A stretch of 64,000 bases of DNA from Flemingiibacterium sp045644145 (GTDB taxonomy: Bacteria > Bacillota > Clostridia > Oscillospirales > CAG-272), in contig JAZRGK010000063.1 in NCBI GenBank assembly GCA_045644145.1, positions 1 through 64,000 on the forward strand. Reading direction: 5' to 3'. This document shows positions 27,158-37,149 of the stretch, piece after piece. The position numbers were made by a program, and so were the translations under genes. Positions within the stretch are counted from its first letter, which is position 1; each line of letters opens with the position of its first letter. The notes beneath the pieces were generated by a model. The model searched no databases and was not told the origin of the DNA. It saw only the letters and a list, made by a program, of their open reading frames with translations.

Positions 27158-29072
27158 TAAAAAAGATACAGCTATGCAGCCCCCGAAGCGAAAGCTTGAT
27201 ATGGGCACGCTGGGGCGTGTGTTGAAGTTCCTTGTAAAGTCCTATCCGAGGCTCGTACCCGTAGCAGGCATCTGCATACTTTTTGCGGCTGTGGTTTCTT
27301 CGATTCCCTCGCTGTTTATTCAGCGTATTCTTGCCTCCATTGAAAAATGGTATGTAACACGGGATTGGGTAAGCGCGAGAGCTGAGATATTTCCTCTCAT
27401 TCTGACTCTCGCATGCATATATGTGGTTTCGCTTGCCGCAGTTGCGCTTCATTCTCAGCTTATGGCATATATCACTCAGGGGTTCCTCAGCAAGATGAGA
27501 ATAAAGATGTTTGAGGGAATGCAAAATCTTCCAATACGCTATTTCGACCGAAATAAGCACGGCGACATTATGAGCCATTATACAAATGATATTGATACTC
27601 TCCGTCAGCTTGTTTCACAGTCAATACCGGCGCTTCTGCAGTCGGCGGTGATCGTTACCGTGGTGTTCTGTATCATGCTTTGGTACAGCATACCTATGAC
27701 GCTCCTTGTAGTGCTTGGTGTATTTGCTATGATGTTTGTTTCAAAAAAGATTGGCGGCGGCTCGGCGAAGTATTTTGTCCGTCAACAGCAGATGGTGGGT
27801 AAGACCGAGGGGTTTATCCAGGAAATGATGAACGGTCAGCGTGTCATCAAGGTGTTTTGTCATGAGGACAAGACAAACAGCGATTTCGATGAAATAAACG
27901 AAGCACTTTTTGAGGACAGCTACAGAGCAAATGCTTACGCAAACTCCCTTGGTCCCATAATAATGAACATCGGAAATGTTCTGTATGTGCTTATAGCTAC
28001 TGCCGGCGCACTTTTTATCGTATCGGGGCTTCCAAATCCAAGCATATCGGGAATGGCGTTCGGAATAAGTTTGCTTGTCCCGTTTCTCAATATGACCAAG
28101 CAGTTTACCGGAAACATCAACGGTGTAACTCAGCAGTTTAACTCCATTATTATGGCTGCAGCAGGTGCAAAGCGTATATTTGATCTTATGGATGAAGAGC
28201 CTGAAACTGATGATGGATATGTTACCCTTGTGAATGCTAAGATCGATTCCGCGGGAAATATCACCGAAACCGCTGAACGCACAGGCAAATGGGCGTGGAA
28301 GCATCCCCATGGTGACGGTACACTGACCTACACCGAGCTTCGAGGCGATGTACGACTGAACGAAGTTGACTTCGGCTACGATGAGGACAAATTGGTGCTA
28401 CACGATGTTTCCGTATACGCAGAGCCGGGACAAAAGGTTGCGTTTGTGGGTGCTACCGGTGCAGGTAAGACCACTATTACCAATCTTATCAACCGTTTTT
28501 ACGATATTGACGATGGCAAGATTCGCTATGATGGAATCAACATCAACAAGATTAAAAAGTCCGACCTCAGACGTTCTCTTGGCATAGTTTTACAGGATAC
28601 AAATCTTTTCACCGGTACGGTTATGGATAATATCCGTTACGGGCGCCTTGATGCCACCGATGAGGAGTGCATTGAGGCAGCCAAGCTTGCGGGTGCGGAT
28701 GACTTTATTACACGCCTTCCAAGCGGCTATAAAACGGAGCTTACCAACAACGGTTCGAATCTGTCCCAAGGTCAAAGACAGCTTATTGCCATTGCAAGAG
28801 CTGCCGTCGCTGATCCCCCGGTAATGATACTTGACGAGGCAACATCAAGTATAGATACCAGAACGGAAGCTATAGTTCAGCGCGGCATGGATAAGCTTAT
28901 GGAAGGCAGGACAGTATTTGTCATTGCCCACCGCCTTTCTACGGTTATGAACTCTGATGTTATCATGGTGCTTGACCATGGTCGTATCATCGAACGCGGA
29001 AACCATGATAAGCTTATCGCTGAAAAGGGCACATATTATCAGCTTTACACCGGTGCCTTTGAACTTGAATAA
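27150..29072 (+). CDS. ABC exporter half-transporter, catalytically complete (subunit 2)
   Basis: A 640-residue partner of the previous gene. The chosen start MNNKKDTAMQPPK follows AAAAGGGGGGGA and overlaps the preceding stop by eight bases; a longer frame begins 17 codons upstream. A charged N-terminal tail precedes six membrane segments. An insert of about 55 residues between the membrane part and the ATPase (KIDSAGNITETAERTG...) is longer than usual. ATPase motifs are canonical: VGATGAGKTT, LSQGQRQL, MILDEATSSID with the catalytic Glu, and VIAHRLSTV with the switch His. It therefore supplies the Walker B Glu and switch His of the active ATP site of the heterodimer. Confidence 0.93.
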   Translation: MNNKKDTAMQPPKRKLDMGTLGRVLKFLVKSYPRLVPVAGICILFAAVVSSIPSLFIQRILASIEKWYVTRDWVSARAEIFPLILTLACIYVVSLAAVALHSQLMAYITQGFLSKMRIKMFEGMQNLPIRYFDRNKHGDIMSHYTNDIDTLRQLVSQSIPALLQSAVIVTVVFCIMLWYSIPMTLLVVLGVFAMMFVSKKIGGGSAKYFVRQQQMVGKTEGFIQEMMNGQRVIKVFCHEDKTNSDFDEINEALFEDSYRANAYANSLGPIIMNIGNVLYVLIATAGALFIVSGLPNPSISGMAFGISLLVPFLNMTKQFTGNINGVTQQFNSIIMAAAGAKRIFDLMDEEPETDDGYVTLVNAKIDSAGNITETAERTGKWAWKHPHGDGTLTYTELRGDVRLNEVDFGYDEDKLVLHDVSVYAEPGQKVAFVGATGAGKTTITNLINRFYDIDDGKIRYDGININKIKKSDLRRSLGIVLQDTNLFTGTVMDNIRYGRLDATDEECIEAAKLAGADDFITRLPSGYKTELTNNGSNLSQGQRQLIAIARAAVADPPVMILDEATSSIDTRTEAIVQRGMDKLMEGRTVFVIAHRLSTVMNSDVIMVLDHGRIIERGNHDKLIAEKGTYYQLYTGAFELE

Positions 29073-29084
29073 TTTCATTTTAAC

Positions 29085-29122
29085 AAAATCGGTCTGCGCT
29101 TTCGGCACGGACCGATTTTTTT
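29085..29122 (+). terminator. Terminator of the ABC exporter operon
   Basis: A ten-base outer stem (aaaatcggtc / gaccgatttt) and T7, 12 bases after the exporter stop. Confidence 0.85.
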
Positions 29123-29226
29123 GATATATGGCAAAAAATCAGAGAAATAAGTATGTTTTGGAATACATAGGCGGCATTGTGTAATAATATACGGTGAGGA
29201 TATTTATTTTGTATAAGGGGGCAACT

Positions 29227-30309
29227 GTGGAAAAAAAAATAAAATTTCTTATTTCAGCGGTATATTATCTAACTATAGCCGCCATAATATTTCTGTTTTT
29301 GAAGTATGCGGTATTTGTGGTTATGCCGTTTGTTATCGGATTCTTTTTTGCGGCAATACTTAATCCTGCGGTGCGTTTCTTGTGCCGCAGATTCTGTATA
29401 AAACAGAAGCCTGCCGCCATATTGCTTATGGCCGTTTTTTACGCAACCGCAGGTATTCTTACAGTCACACTTGCCGTAAGAGCCACGGCGCTGGTGGGGG
29501 ATTTTTCAAGCCGTCTTCCGGAGCTGTACAGAGAGGCGGCAGAGCCTGCCTTAGTTAAAATGTTTGACTATATCAATCGGATCGTGGAGCGATTTGACGG
29601 TGCGGCAGAAAGTGATATATCAAGAACTTTGTACGGACTTTTTGATTCAGCTAAAAATTCACTTGGCGAGGCGGTATCGGGTATATCCGTACGCGCTATT
29701 TCCCTTCTTTCTGGTTTTGCGGCGGCTATACCGAGGTTTATTATAGAGCTATTGTTTGCGATTATTTCAAGCTTTTTCTTTATAGCAGATTATGAAAAAA
29801 TTATTGAATATATAAAATCCCGACTGCCCCGTAAGGCAATCGGGATAATGAGTGATATCCGTGACCGTTTTTTCGTTATAGTGATAAAATATATCCGTTC
29901 TTACACGCTTATTATGCTTATAACCTTTGCTGAGTTGTTCCTCGGTCTTGTTCTTATAGGCATTGAAAATTCGTGGCTTTATGCGCTTCTCATAGCTGTA
30001 TTCGATGCACTGCCTGTTGTGGGAACTGGAGTTATAATGATACCTTGGGCGCTTATCGAGCTTTTACGAGGCGAGGTGAGTCTGGGCGTGGGAATCGGAC
30101 TTCTTTGGCTTACTGTAACTGTTGTGCGAAATATAATTGAGCCGAAAATTGTGGGTAGACAAGTTGGGCTTCATCCCCTTCTCACGCTGGTTTCCATGTT
30201 TGTGGGAACCAAACTATTTGGAATTATTGGACTTATAGTATTGCCTGTAGGCATATCCATTGCCGTATCGGTTATAAAAGAACGGAATCAGCTTTCATCA
30301 GGAATGTAG
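29227..30309 (+). CDS. YtvI-like AI-2E family membrane protein
   Basis: A 360-residue polytopic membrane protein of the AI-2E transporter family (about seven membrane segments). The start is taken as GTG (MEKKIKFLISAVYYLT), five bases after AAGGGGG; the frame extends 11 codons further. Family features are VMPFVIGFFFAAILNP near the N-terminus, YIKSRLPRK in the middle and EPKIVGRQVGLHPLLTLVSMF near the end. The N-terminal region resembles the sporulation protein YtvI. Transport of anything by this branch is not established. It converges with the second subtilase gene, and the two coding regions overlap by 22 bases. Confidence 0.85.
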   Translation: MEKKIKFLISAVYYLTIAAIIFLFLKYAVFVVMPFVIGFFFAAILNPAVRFLCRRFCIKQKPAAILLMAVFYATAGILTVTLAVRATALVGDFSSRLPELYREAAEPALVKMFDYINRIVERFDGAAESDISRTLYGLFDSAKNSLGEAVSGISVRAISLLSGFAAAIPRFIIELLFAIISSFFFIADYEKIIEYIKSRLPRKAIGIMSDIRDRFFVIVIKYIRSYTLIMLITFAELFLGLVLIGIENSWLYALLIAVFDALPVVGTGVIMIPWALIELLRGEVSLGVGIGLLWLTVTVVRNIIEPKIVGRQVGLHPLLTLVSMFVGTKLFGIIGLIVLPVGISIAVSVIKERNQLSSGM

Positions 30310-33158
30310 TTTGGGTTCTTTATTCGCACTACTGTAGAATTAGCCGCATAATCATATATGTCAATGTATATGTACTCACCGTAGAAATCAGATATGTCAT
30401 AAACATTCGGCTCTGTCATATCGGCGTTGGTAAGGTCACTGTCAAGCACCGAGGTGAGCATAACGCGGTGATTATCTGCGGTACAGAGTGCGAGCAGCTT
30501 TTTATCATCCGAATTTGAAAAAGTGTACGAGGTAACCGTTGGAGCTTCCGTATCAAGAAAGATGTCATACGAAAACTCGATTTTAGCTGAGGAAATGGGC
30601 TTTTCTGCCGTTACGGTTATTTTATAAAGTCCGTTCGGGTAAATATACGACACATTGTCTGCCGCACGCCCGTTCCACACGGGAATGGATGCGGATGTTA
30701 TCATGCGAGTGGCATCGCTCACATATGTGCGTCCCACTGCAGGGAAATATTTTTCCGAAACAACATTTCCCATCGTATCGGTGACGGTGACGGTTACATT
30801 TTTGACACTGCGAAGGAGAGCAAAATTCAGCATAACAGTGGAATTGTTTCTGTCCACGGTGGGAGAAAAGGCAAGGGCTGTTTTGTCATATGATTCGGGT
30901 TCATTCAAATACTTTTCGGGATCGAATCCGAGAATCATCTTGTCGTCAGCGGATATATTTGGGTCGGATATGTTACGGTATAGGTATATGCTGTCGTATA
31001 CCGGCACCTCTCCGCTGTAAATATTGGCATCAAGATAGGGTGCACTGCCGAAGCTGCCGGAAAAGCCAACAAACGGTACAGACGCAGTTTCTTTTCCGCA
31101 TGTAAGGCGTATAAACCCCTCAATGAAAAAGCCGTTTTTGAATACACGCTTGTATTCCCTATATGACGGCTCATCGATTTCCACTACTATGTCGAATGTC
31201 TGACTTTCTCCGGGCAAAAGTGTGAATGTGTATGGGGAGTAGCTATCGGATTCGCTGTTTAACTGATAAAGCATACTGCCGATCATCATTCTTGCGTTTG
31301 AAAATTCGGAAAAACCGTTTGTAAATGATAGAATATCGGTAGGACTCGCGCCAAGCTTGGCATATAGCGGATCTGAGGGATTTTCTATATCAAGCTCGGC
31401 GTATGTATAGCTGTTATAACCGTCCGAACCTAAAATGCCATCAAGTGTGCACAGCTTCTCTTTGTCAGAGAGATTCTTGGCGGTTACACAGAACTGGATA
31501 AGCCTTGTATATCCGTCGCCAAGCTCCGCCTTGAATTTGCCGTCTACAGTTAGGAGCAGTTCAGCATTCAGCGCGGCATCAAGATCAGCATCTCCGCCGC
31601 CTTGAACGCGCGGAGATATACACTTACCGCTTGGGAACTGCGTCATGAGTTCTGCGGAGCTGACAAGTTGTGCTTTTACAAGTTCTGAAGTTTCGCGTGG
31701 GGTGAGTGAATGGTTTTTGTCAAGAGTTTTCTGCTTTAATACGGCACACATTCCTGCTACTTTTGCCGCTGAAGCCGCGGTAGAGTTCATGTAGATATAT
31801 CCGCCGTCAGCGGATGCACATTCTACGTTTGTACCGATGGCAGTGATATCCGGCTTCAGCCCAAGATTCGGAGTTGTGCCGTGAGCAGAATATGATGCCG
31901 GAGAAGAGGTTGAATGAGTTTCCGTTACAAATTTTTCGGATGAGCCGAATGAAAGCCGTTTATCAGGTGCGGTTTTCAGTGATGTACCGTTTTCTGCGGA
32001 TATGATAACTGCGGGGATGGCGGCTTCGGAGAGGTCCATTTTTACGCTCAGCGCTCCAAACTTGTCCGGAGTGTTGTCAATTACGATCAGTCCAACAGCT
32101 CCACACCCGGCGGCATTGTTGGCTTTTTCCATAAAGCTTATTTCTCCGCGCTTTACAACGGCTAACTTACCGGTAAGATCGCCTGCCGCCGCAAAGTTTT
32201 CGGCAGTGCCAATGCCGTCTACCATTACATATTCAAATGTTTGCTTATCAAAAAATGAACCGAATGTCATTCCGTTTGTAAGACTCTCATAAAGATAGCA
32301 GGAATCGCCGTATGGAATCTTTTTTTGGTTTGGCAGGGTGAAGAACTCCGTTTCTACTGTGTTGCTTTCGGATGCACCCACCGTAAGCACAGACGGCAGT
32401 GAGCCGGGCCATGCCACGGTTCCGATGTCCGGATAATCGGTGGGCATATAGGATGAGTCGTATTCATCGTCGAAAACCGTTCTTTTACCGTACTTATACA
32501 CATCCCCTGCAGGGCATACAGTGATTACCCCTGCAGCCGCGGCTTTTTCGATAGCTGAAATAAGTTCCTCGGAATAAGGATCAAATTCCGGTCCGCACGG
32601 CTCGGCAAGAGTAATGAGTATAACATCAGCGCCTAAGGTAACGGCATCCTCAATGGCCGCTGTCATGGCTTGATGCGTTACAGCAGATTTTTCTTCGGAG
32701 TAAACCTTCATGGCAAGGATCTGGGCATCAGGCGCAATACCGTTTGCGGCAGGATTATCCGAAGCAAGTCCCGATGCATTTCCTGCGCTTATTGATATCA
32801 TGGCTGTACCGTGGGCGTCATACTGCTCGTGGTGTACATCAGTATCGCCGTCGCCGTAATCATAGGCGAAAGGGATTTTTTTGTTTATGTACAGCGTTGT
32901 TGAGTCAGCCGCCACTGTATTTAAAGAATTGGATGCAAGCAGGTTTTCAATCGTTTCGGATGTTATGGAAGCTGACGAATCATCCATGTCAAAGCTTTCA
33001 TGCTCAAGAAAGAACCCGTTATCAAGTATGGCTATACACATCCCTCTGCCGTCATACACGGTAGAAACGGATTGGGATTTCGGCTCTGCCGCTGTGACCG
33101 CAGAACCCATAATCAGGGATGCTGTAAGTATGGCAGAGAGATTTTTTAGTAAATTCAT
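30288..33158 (-). CDS. Subtilase-like secreted protein lacking catalytic Ser (pseudoprotease)
   Basis: A 956-residue exported protein; the signal peptide ends near SAVTAAE (about 24). The S8 fold is recognisable: Asp46 in CIAILDNGF, His116 in AHGTAM, a PA-like insert (about 325-400), and the Ser region near 458-469. There the canonical GTSMAAP reads NSTAASAAKVAG, putting Ala461 at the catalytic Ser; the oxyanion Asn also reads Asp219 (CPAGDV). No I9 prodomain precedes Asp46, in contrast to its neighbour. The C-terminal 400 residues are beta-rich, Fn3-like as in C5a peptidases. It is the second gene of an operon with an active paralogue; the ribosome site AAAGGAG overlaps the end of that gene. 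I infer an inactive, binding or regulatory protein. Confidence 0.85.
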   Translation of the reverse strand: MNLLKNLSAILTASLIMGSAVTAAEPKSQSVSTVYDGRGMCIAILDNGFFLEHESFDMDDSSASITSETIENLLASNSLNTVAADSTTLYINKKIPFAYDYGDGDTDVHHEQYDAHGTAMISISAGNASGLASDNPAANGIAPDAQILAMKVYSEEKSAVTHQAMTAAIEDAVTLGADVILITLAEPCGPEFDPYSEELISAIEKAAAAGVITVCPAGDVYKYGKRTVFDDEYDSSYMPTDYPDIGTVAWPGSLPSVLTVGASESNTVETEFFTLPNQKKIPYGDSCYLYESLTNGMTFGSFFDKQTFEYVMVDGIGTAENFAAAGDLTGKLAVVKRGEISFMEKANNAAGCGAVGLIVIDNTPDKFGALSVKMDLSEAAIPAVIISAENGTSLKTAPDKRLSFGSSEKFVTETHSTSSPASYSAHGTTPNLGLKPDITAIGTNVECASADGGYIYMNSTAASAAKVAGMCAVLKQKTLDKNHSLTPRETSELVKAQLVSSAELMTQFPSGKCISPRVQGGGDADLDAALNAELLLTVDGKFKAELGDGYTRLIQFCVTAKNLSDKEKLCTLDGILGSDGYNSYTYAELDIENPSDPLYAKLGASPTDILSFTNGFSEFSNARMMIGSMLYQLNSESDSYSPYTFTLLPGESQTFDIVVEIDEPSYREYKRVFKNGFFIEGFIRLTCGKETASVPFVGFSGSFGSAPYLDANIYSGEVPVYDSIYLYRNISDPNISADDKMILGFDPEKYLNEPESYDKTALAFSPTVDRNNSTVMLNFALLRSVKNVTVTVTDTMGNVVSEKYFPAVGRTYVSDATRMITSASIPVWNGRAADNVSYIYPNGLYKITVTAEKPISSAKIEFSYDIFLDTEAPTVTSYTFSNSDDKKLLALCTADNHRVMLTSVLDSDLTNADMTEPNVYDISDFYGEYIYIDIYDYAANSTVVRIKNPNYIPDES

Positions 33159-33170
33159 AAATACGCTCCT

Positions 33171-36100
33171 TTACGCGGCAAGTTCGGATAGGTTTAGCTT
33201 GCCAACATTAATATTGTACGCGTAGTCGATTATCTCGTAATAGATGGAGTCGCCTTTGTAGTCGCTGATGTCAAACACCGCACTTTCACCGTGCGCCAAC
33301 AATGAAAAAGAATCAGCGCTGTCATTCTCGTATATATTGATGACCATAACTTTGTTATTGTCCGATGCGGTCAGTGAAAGCTTGCCGTCTGAAAGGGATG
33401 CGGAGCTGAGGGACGGATCCTCGGTGTCAATAATTACCGGATAGGTATATGTCTGCTTTGCATTTTCGGAATAGTCGAGGACATATTCGAAGGTTACGTT
33501 ATATATTCCGTCGGGGAATTTGTAGCGCGAGTATATACCGTCACTTCCGTCCCATGTGAAGCGGAATACCGTGACTTCATCCATACCCTTGGTTTTGATG
33601 AAATATGGGAATTTTGATGTATATACAGTTTCGCCGTTAGAATCGGTAACAGTCATTTTTGAGCTTTTGCAGTTGCGGAGCGCGGTGGCGCCGAAATTTA
33701 TAGTGTCCGCATATTCATCCCCGTTTGGCGAGAAGGATATGGCGTTTCGGTCGTATATGTGAGTGTCGGAAAAAATATCCGCACCTGCGGGGATGTATTT
33801 TCCGTTTACTTTTATATAAAACTTTGAACCGTCGAATATTTCGGTTTCTCCTGAATAAGGGCTGCCGTCGATTACAGGCGCCGCTGTCCAGTCCCCGATA
33901 TAGCCGAGGTAAGGCATAGAAACCGTACTGCCGTCAGCTTCGCAGTAAATAAAGCCTTCCGCAAAGTGCCCGTTTTGGAAAATTTCCGACAGCTTTCCGT
34001 GGTATGCCTTGTCGAAAGCGATTTTAATGGATATCACACGCTCTTCACCCGGCTCGAGGGTGAAACGGAGAGGGGCGAAATCTGCGGCGTAGCGGTTCAA
34101 ATTTTCGTCCGTTCCGGAAGTTATCCGTGACACGGTATCCGCTTCTGCGGTGAGCGTGCTGAAGTATTCCGTCTTATCGCCATATGAAAGCTCAGTAAAA
34201 CCGTCATTTGTAAGTGTAGCGCTAAGCTTTGCATCAAGCTTGGTGTCGGTAAGATTTTTTACAGTAACGTCAAAGGTTACAGACGATGCAAGTTTGTCGT
34301 AAAGCTCTGCCTTTGCTTTGCCGTTTTTCGTAAAGCTGACGGATATTTTCTGACTTACGGCAGACTCAAGGTTCACGAGTCCCGCGCCTTGGGCACGGGG
34401 GGAGTATTCCAAGCCGTTTTTCTGCAAAAGTGGTGATGCGGTATTCATAAGCGTGTTCCTTACGGCGGAGATGATTTCCGTGCGGTCGGAAGTGCCGTTT
34501 TTTCTTTCACTTTCAATAAGCAGAGCGCAGGCACCGGAAATCTGAGGCGCCGCCATAGATGTGCCGGAGCTTGCACCGTATCCGCCGGAGATGGTGCTGA
34601 GCACACCGCCGCCCACTGCCGATATATCGGGCTTGAGGGTAAGTGACGGTGTAGTACCGTATGAGGAATAGCTTGATATCTTTCCAGCGTCGTCACCTAT
34701 TTCACGGGTAGTATAATTTTCGGGGAACTTAAGGCGGTGTACAGCTTCAGCTATAAGCGCTTTGCCGTCCTTTTGGCTGATGCCGACTGCGGGGATGGAA
34801 GCACCGGTGATCTCCATGTTGAATGGATTTTCCTCGGCATTGTTATAGACTATAACGCCAATGGCACCGTGAGCCGCGGCGATCGCAACTTTTTCGGTAA
34901 AGGGTATTACTCCCCGTTCCACAAGGGCAAGCTTTCCCGAAACATTTATGCCCTCATAGTCTTTTTCTTCTCCAACGCCGGGGACAACCTCATATTCCAG
35001 CGTTTTACCGCCGAAATACTCTCCGAATGGAATATCCGTAACACCAAGTGTCATATTTGTATCTGTGTATTCAACGAACAGCTCTCGGTTTTCGGAGTGC
35101 CTGAAGTGGAGAGAATAGTATATACTGTTGTTTACGCTTGCCACGGACATTATGGAATCAACCGAGGATGGTGAACAGAGAGTTCCGTAATCTGTGTAGC
35201 CTGCAGGCGGCAGGGCGATGCCGTGATTCTCATTCAGTGCACTTCGCTCGGTGGTGACGCTTTCATTTCCTGCGGCACCTATAATAATGCATCCGCTTTC
35301 CTCGGCTTTCTTAAGGAGTGCGTCAAGCCCCACGATCTGAGTAGGATCAACAGAACCGGAATAATGGCCTATGCTTAAATTTATTATATCTGCACCAAGC
35401 TTTATAGCATCCTCGAGAGCCGCAATAAGAGCTTTATCCGATGCAGTTTTGCCATCATCGTTGAAAATTTTCATGAGAAGAAGCTGGCAACCGGGCGCTA
35501 TTCCATACATTTCTCCGATGTCGGTTTTACCGGCACCTATGATGCCTGCCACATGAGTTCCGTGATTGGTAGATGCGGTATATACATCCGCATCCTTTGA
35601 GGCGTAGTCGTACATAAACGGGATTTTTGAATTGTGATAAAGAGGCGCTATATCGGTGGAATTCTGCAGTGCGCTCAGTCGTTTTACACCTATTACATAT
35701 TCAAATTCTGAAAGATTCAGTGTTTCGGTGACTTCTCCGGCAAATGCGGGGTGGTCTATATCAAATCCGCTGTCAAGTACCGCAACCTTTACGCCATTTC
35801 CGGTAAGACCTGCGGCTTCGGCGGCGGAGTGATTTATAAGAGCGGCGGCGCTCATATCATTGTCGGTGATTTGGGCATCAAGCGGCTCATATTCCGCACA
35901 GTCGTAGACTTTCTTCACAAAGTCGAAACTTTTTATACGCCATACGGCGTTGCCTGAAACAATGGCGGAGAAGCCGCAGAGCAGTGTGTCGTATATGTAA
36001 TCGCATTTAAGCGTGGGTATCGCCTTGCTTAAAATATCGGCACAGTTTTTGGCATATTCAGCGGTGTTTTCTGCATTTACTGGTTCAAGCTCCACTATTA

Positions 36101-36191
36101 TATCGGTGGTATCCGCCGAAGCCCACAGGGGTGTGCCGCCGCTTAAAAATATTTGTGCCAGCACAAGCATGAGAGGGATCAGTTTTTTCAT
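33171..36191 (-). CDS. Secreted subtilisin-like serine protease, C5a-peptidase type
   Basis: A 1006-residue exported S8 protease. After the signal peptide (ending near LWASAD, residue 26) comes an I9-type prodomain (about 28-110), then the catalytic domain with Asp140 (VAVLDSGFDIDH), His210 (NHGTHVAGI), Asn309 (GAAGNES) and Ser545 (SSGTSMAAPQ). A PA domain (about 385-485) interrupts the catalytic fold, and a beta-rich Fn3-like part follows to the end. This is the layout of lactocepin/C5a peptidase proteases. No LPXTG or surface-layer anchor is visible at the C-terminus (ending NVGKLNLSELAA), so release or loose attachment is likely. It heads the operon with the inactive paralogue. Confidence 0.94.
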   Translation of the reverse strand: MKKLIPLMLVLAQIFLSGGTPLWASADTTDIIVELEPVNAENTAEYAKNCADILSKAIPTLKCDYIYDTLLCGFSAIVSGNAVWRIKSFDFVKKVYDCAEYEPLDAQITDNDMSAAALINHSAAEAAGLTGNGVKVAVLDSGFDIDHPAFAGEVTETLNLSEFEYVIGVKRLSALQNSTDIAPLYHNSKIPFMYDYASKDADVYTASTNHGTHVAGIIGAGKTDIGEMYGIAPGCQLLLMKIFNDDGKTASDKALIAALEDAIKLGADIINLSIGHYSGSVDPTQIVGLDALLKKAEESGCIIIGAAGNESVTTERSALNENHGIALPPAGYTDYGTLCSPSSVDSIMSVASVNNSIYYSLHFRHSENRELFVEYTDTNMTLGVTDIPFGEYFGGKTLEYEVVPGVGEEKDYEGINVSGKLALVERGVIPFTEKVAIAAAHGAIGVIVYNNAEENPFNMEITGASIPAVGISQKDGKALIAEAVHRLKFPENYTTREIGDDAGKISSYSSYGTTPSLTLKPDISAVGGGVLSTISGGYGASSGTSMAAPQISGACALLIESERKNGTSDRTEIISAVRNTLMNTASPLLQKNGLEYSPRAQGAGLVNLESAVSQKISVSFTKNGKAKAELYDKLASSVTFDVTVKNLTDTKLDAKLSATLTNDGFTELSYGDKTEYFSTLTAEADTVSRITSGTDENLNRYAADFAPLRFTLEPGEERVISIKIAFDKAYHGKLSEIFQNGHFAEGFIYCEADGSTVSMPYLGYIGDWTAAPVIDGSPYSGETEIFDGSKFYIKVNGKYIPAGADIFSDTHIYDRNAISFSPNGDEYADTINFGATALRNCKSSKMTVTDSNGETVYTSKFPYFIKTKGMDEVTVFRFTWDGSDGIYSRYKFPDGIYNVTFEYVLDYSENAKQTYTYPVIIDTEDPSLSSASLSDGKLSLTASDNNKVMVINIYENDSADSFSLLAHGESAVFDISDYKGDSIYYEIIDYAYNINVGKLNLSELAA

Positions 36192-36245
36192 ATATGTTTA
36201 CCGTTCCTTGATTTTTTGCAGTATATCACTTTGAAGTATAATACA

Positions 36246-36274
36246 ATTATACCATCACTGGGAATTAAAATCAA
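36246..36274 (-). promoter_or_regulatory. SigA promoter of the subtilase operon
   Basis: Read leftward: TTGATT, 17-base spacer, TATAAT, 54 bases before the start codon. Confidence 0.75.
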
Positions 36275-36322
36275 TGGAATATTTGTGTATATCGTGAAAA
36301 TATTATTTGGTTTGGATTCATA

Positions 36323-36363
36323 AAAAAGCTCCCGATTTGCGTTTTTTTGCAAATCGGGAACTT
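36323..36363 (-). terminator. Terminator after coaX
   Basis: A ten-base stem (cccgatttgc / gcaaatcggg), extended by outer A-T pairs, with T6 on the leftward side, just past the coaX stop. Confidence 0.9.
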
Positions 36364-36371
36364 TCCTGTAT

Positions 36372-37148
36372 TTATTTTTGTCTACGAAGATTCTTTTTGT
36401 ATATTACAGAAAGACCTGTTAAAAGAAGCGTATCGTCAAGCTGTATATTTCGCTCACAGTATGGAAGTATCAGAGATGCATCTTTGCCGGACGCAATAAT
36501 CTGTGCGGTTTCGCCCATTTCAAGTTCTATGCGGTTGATGATGCCGTCCACCATTGATGCGCTTCCGAAGACGCATCCGCTTTGCATGCTTTCGGTCGTG
36601 TTTGTGCCTATACATTTTTTCGGTACAGATTTTCCGAGCGGCGGAAGCAGGCTTGTTCCGGAGCTTAATGCGTTTGCCGCAAGAGTCACCCCGGGAGCAA
36701 TTATGCATCCGATGAATGCCCCGTTTTTATCAATTACGGAAAATGTAACGGCAGTGCCGAAGTCGATAAGTATAAGCGGTGCGGTATATTTTGCAAGTGC
36801 CCCTACAGCAGAGGCAACGAGATCGCCGCCAAGCTCAGAAGGATCGTCGGTGAGGATGTTAAGCCCGGTTTTTACGCCTGCGCCCAGAATATGAGGGCGA
36901 GCACCAAGAAGCTTTTCGAGAGCAGAGCGTACCGTTTCGGTGAGCGTTGGTACTACCGATGCGCCGATAGCGCCGTCGATATTTTCTGTCATGATTCCGT
37001 GAAAATCAAAGAGCGACTTGAATATGCAGGAATATTCGTCAGCGGTGCGGCGTACATCTGTGGAAACCGATACTCTGTCGGTGAGAGTACCGTTATCTAT
37101 CAGTCCAAGCAGTATTTCGTCGTTTCCGATACTGAATGTGAGAAGCAT
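36372..37148 (-). CDS. coaX: Type III pantothenate kinase, divergent
   Basis: A 258-residue member of the CoaX family, which phosphorylates pantothenate in the first step of coenzyme A synthesis. The start MLLTFSIGND has an AAAGGTC site; a longer frame adds 18 codons. Family sequence is clear: LGAGVKTGLNI, LIDFGTAVTFSV (129-132 carries DFGT), IAPGVTLAANAL and NTTESMQSG. Two usual signatures are altered: the N-terminal DxGNT reads SIGND with Ser6 for Asp, and GADR reads GGDL (107-110), keeping Asp109 but losing the pantothenate-binding Arg. Activity may be weak or changed. An ECF S component precedes it by one base, a context that fits pantothenate. Confidence 0.85.
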   Translation of the reverse strand: MLLTFSIGNDEILLGLIDNGTLTDRVSVSTDVRRTADEYSCIFKSLFDFHGIMTENIDGAIGASVVPTLTETVRSALEKLLGARPHILGAGVKTGLNILTDDPSELGGDLVASAVGALAKYTAPLILIDFGTAVTFSVIDKNGAFIGCIIAPGVTLAANALSSGTSLLPPLGKSVPKKCIGTNTTESMQSGCVFGSASMVDGIINRIELEMGETAQIIASGKDASLILPYCERNIQLDDTLLLTGLSVIYKKNLRRQK

Positions 37149-37149
37149 G

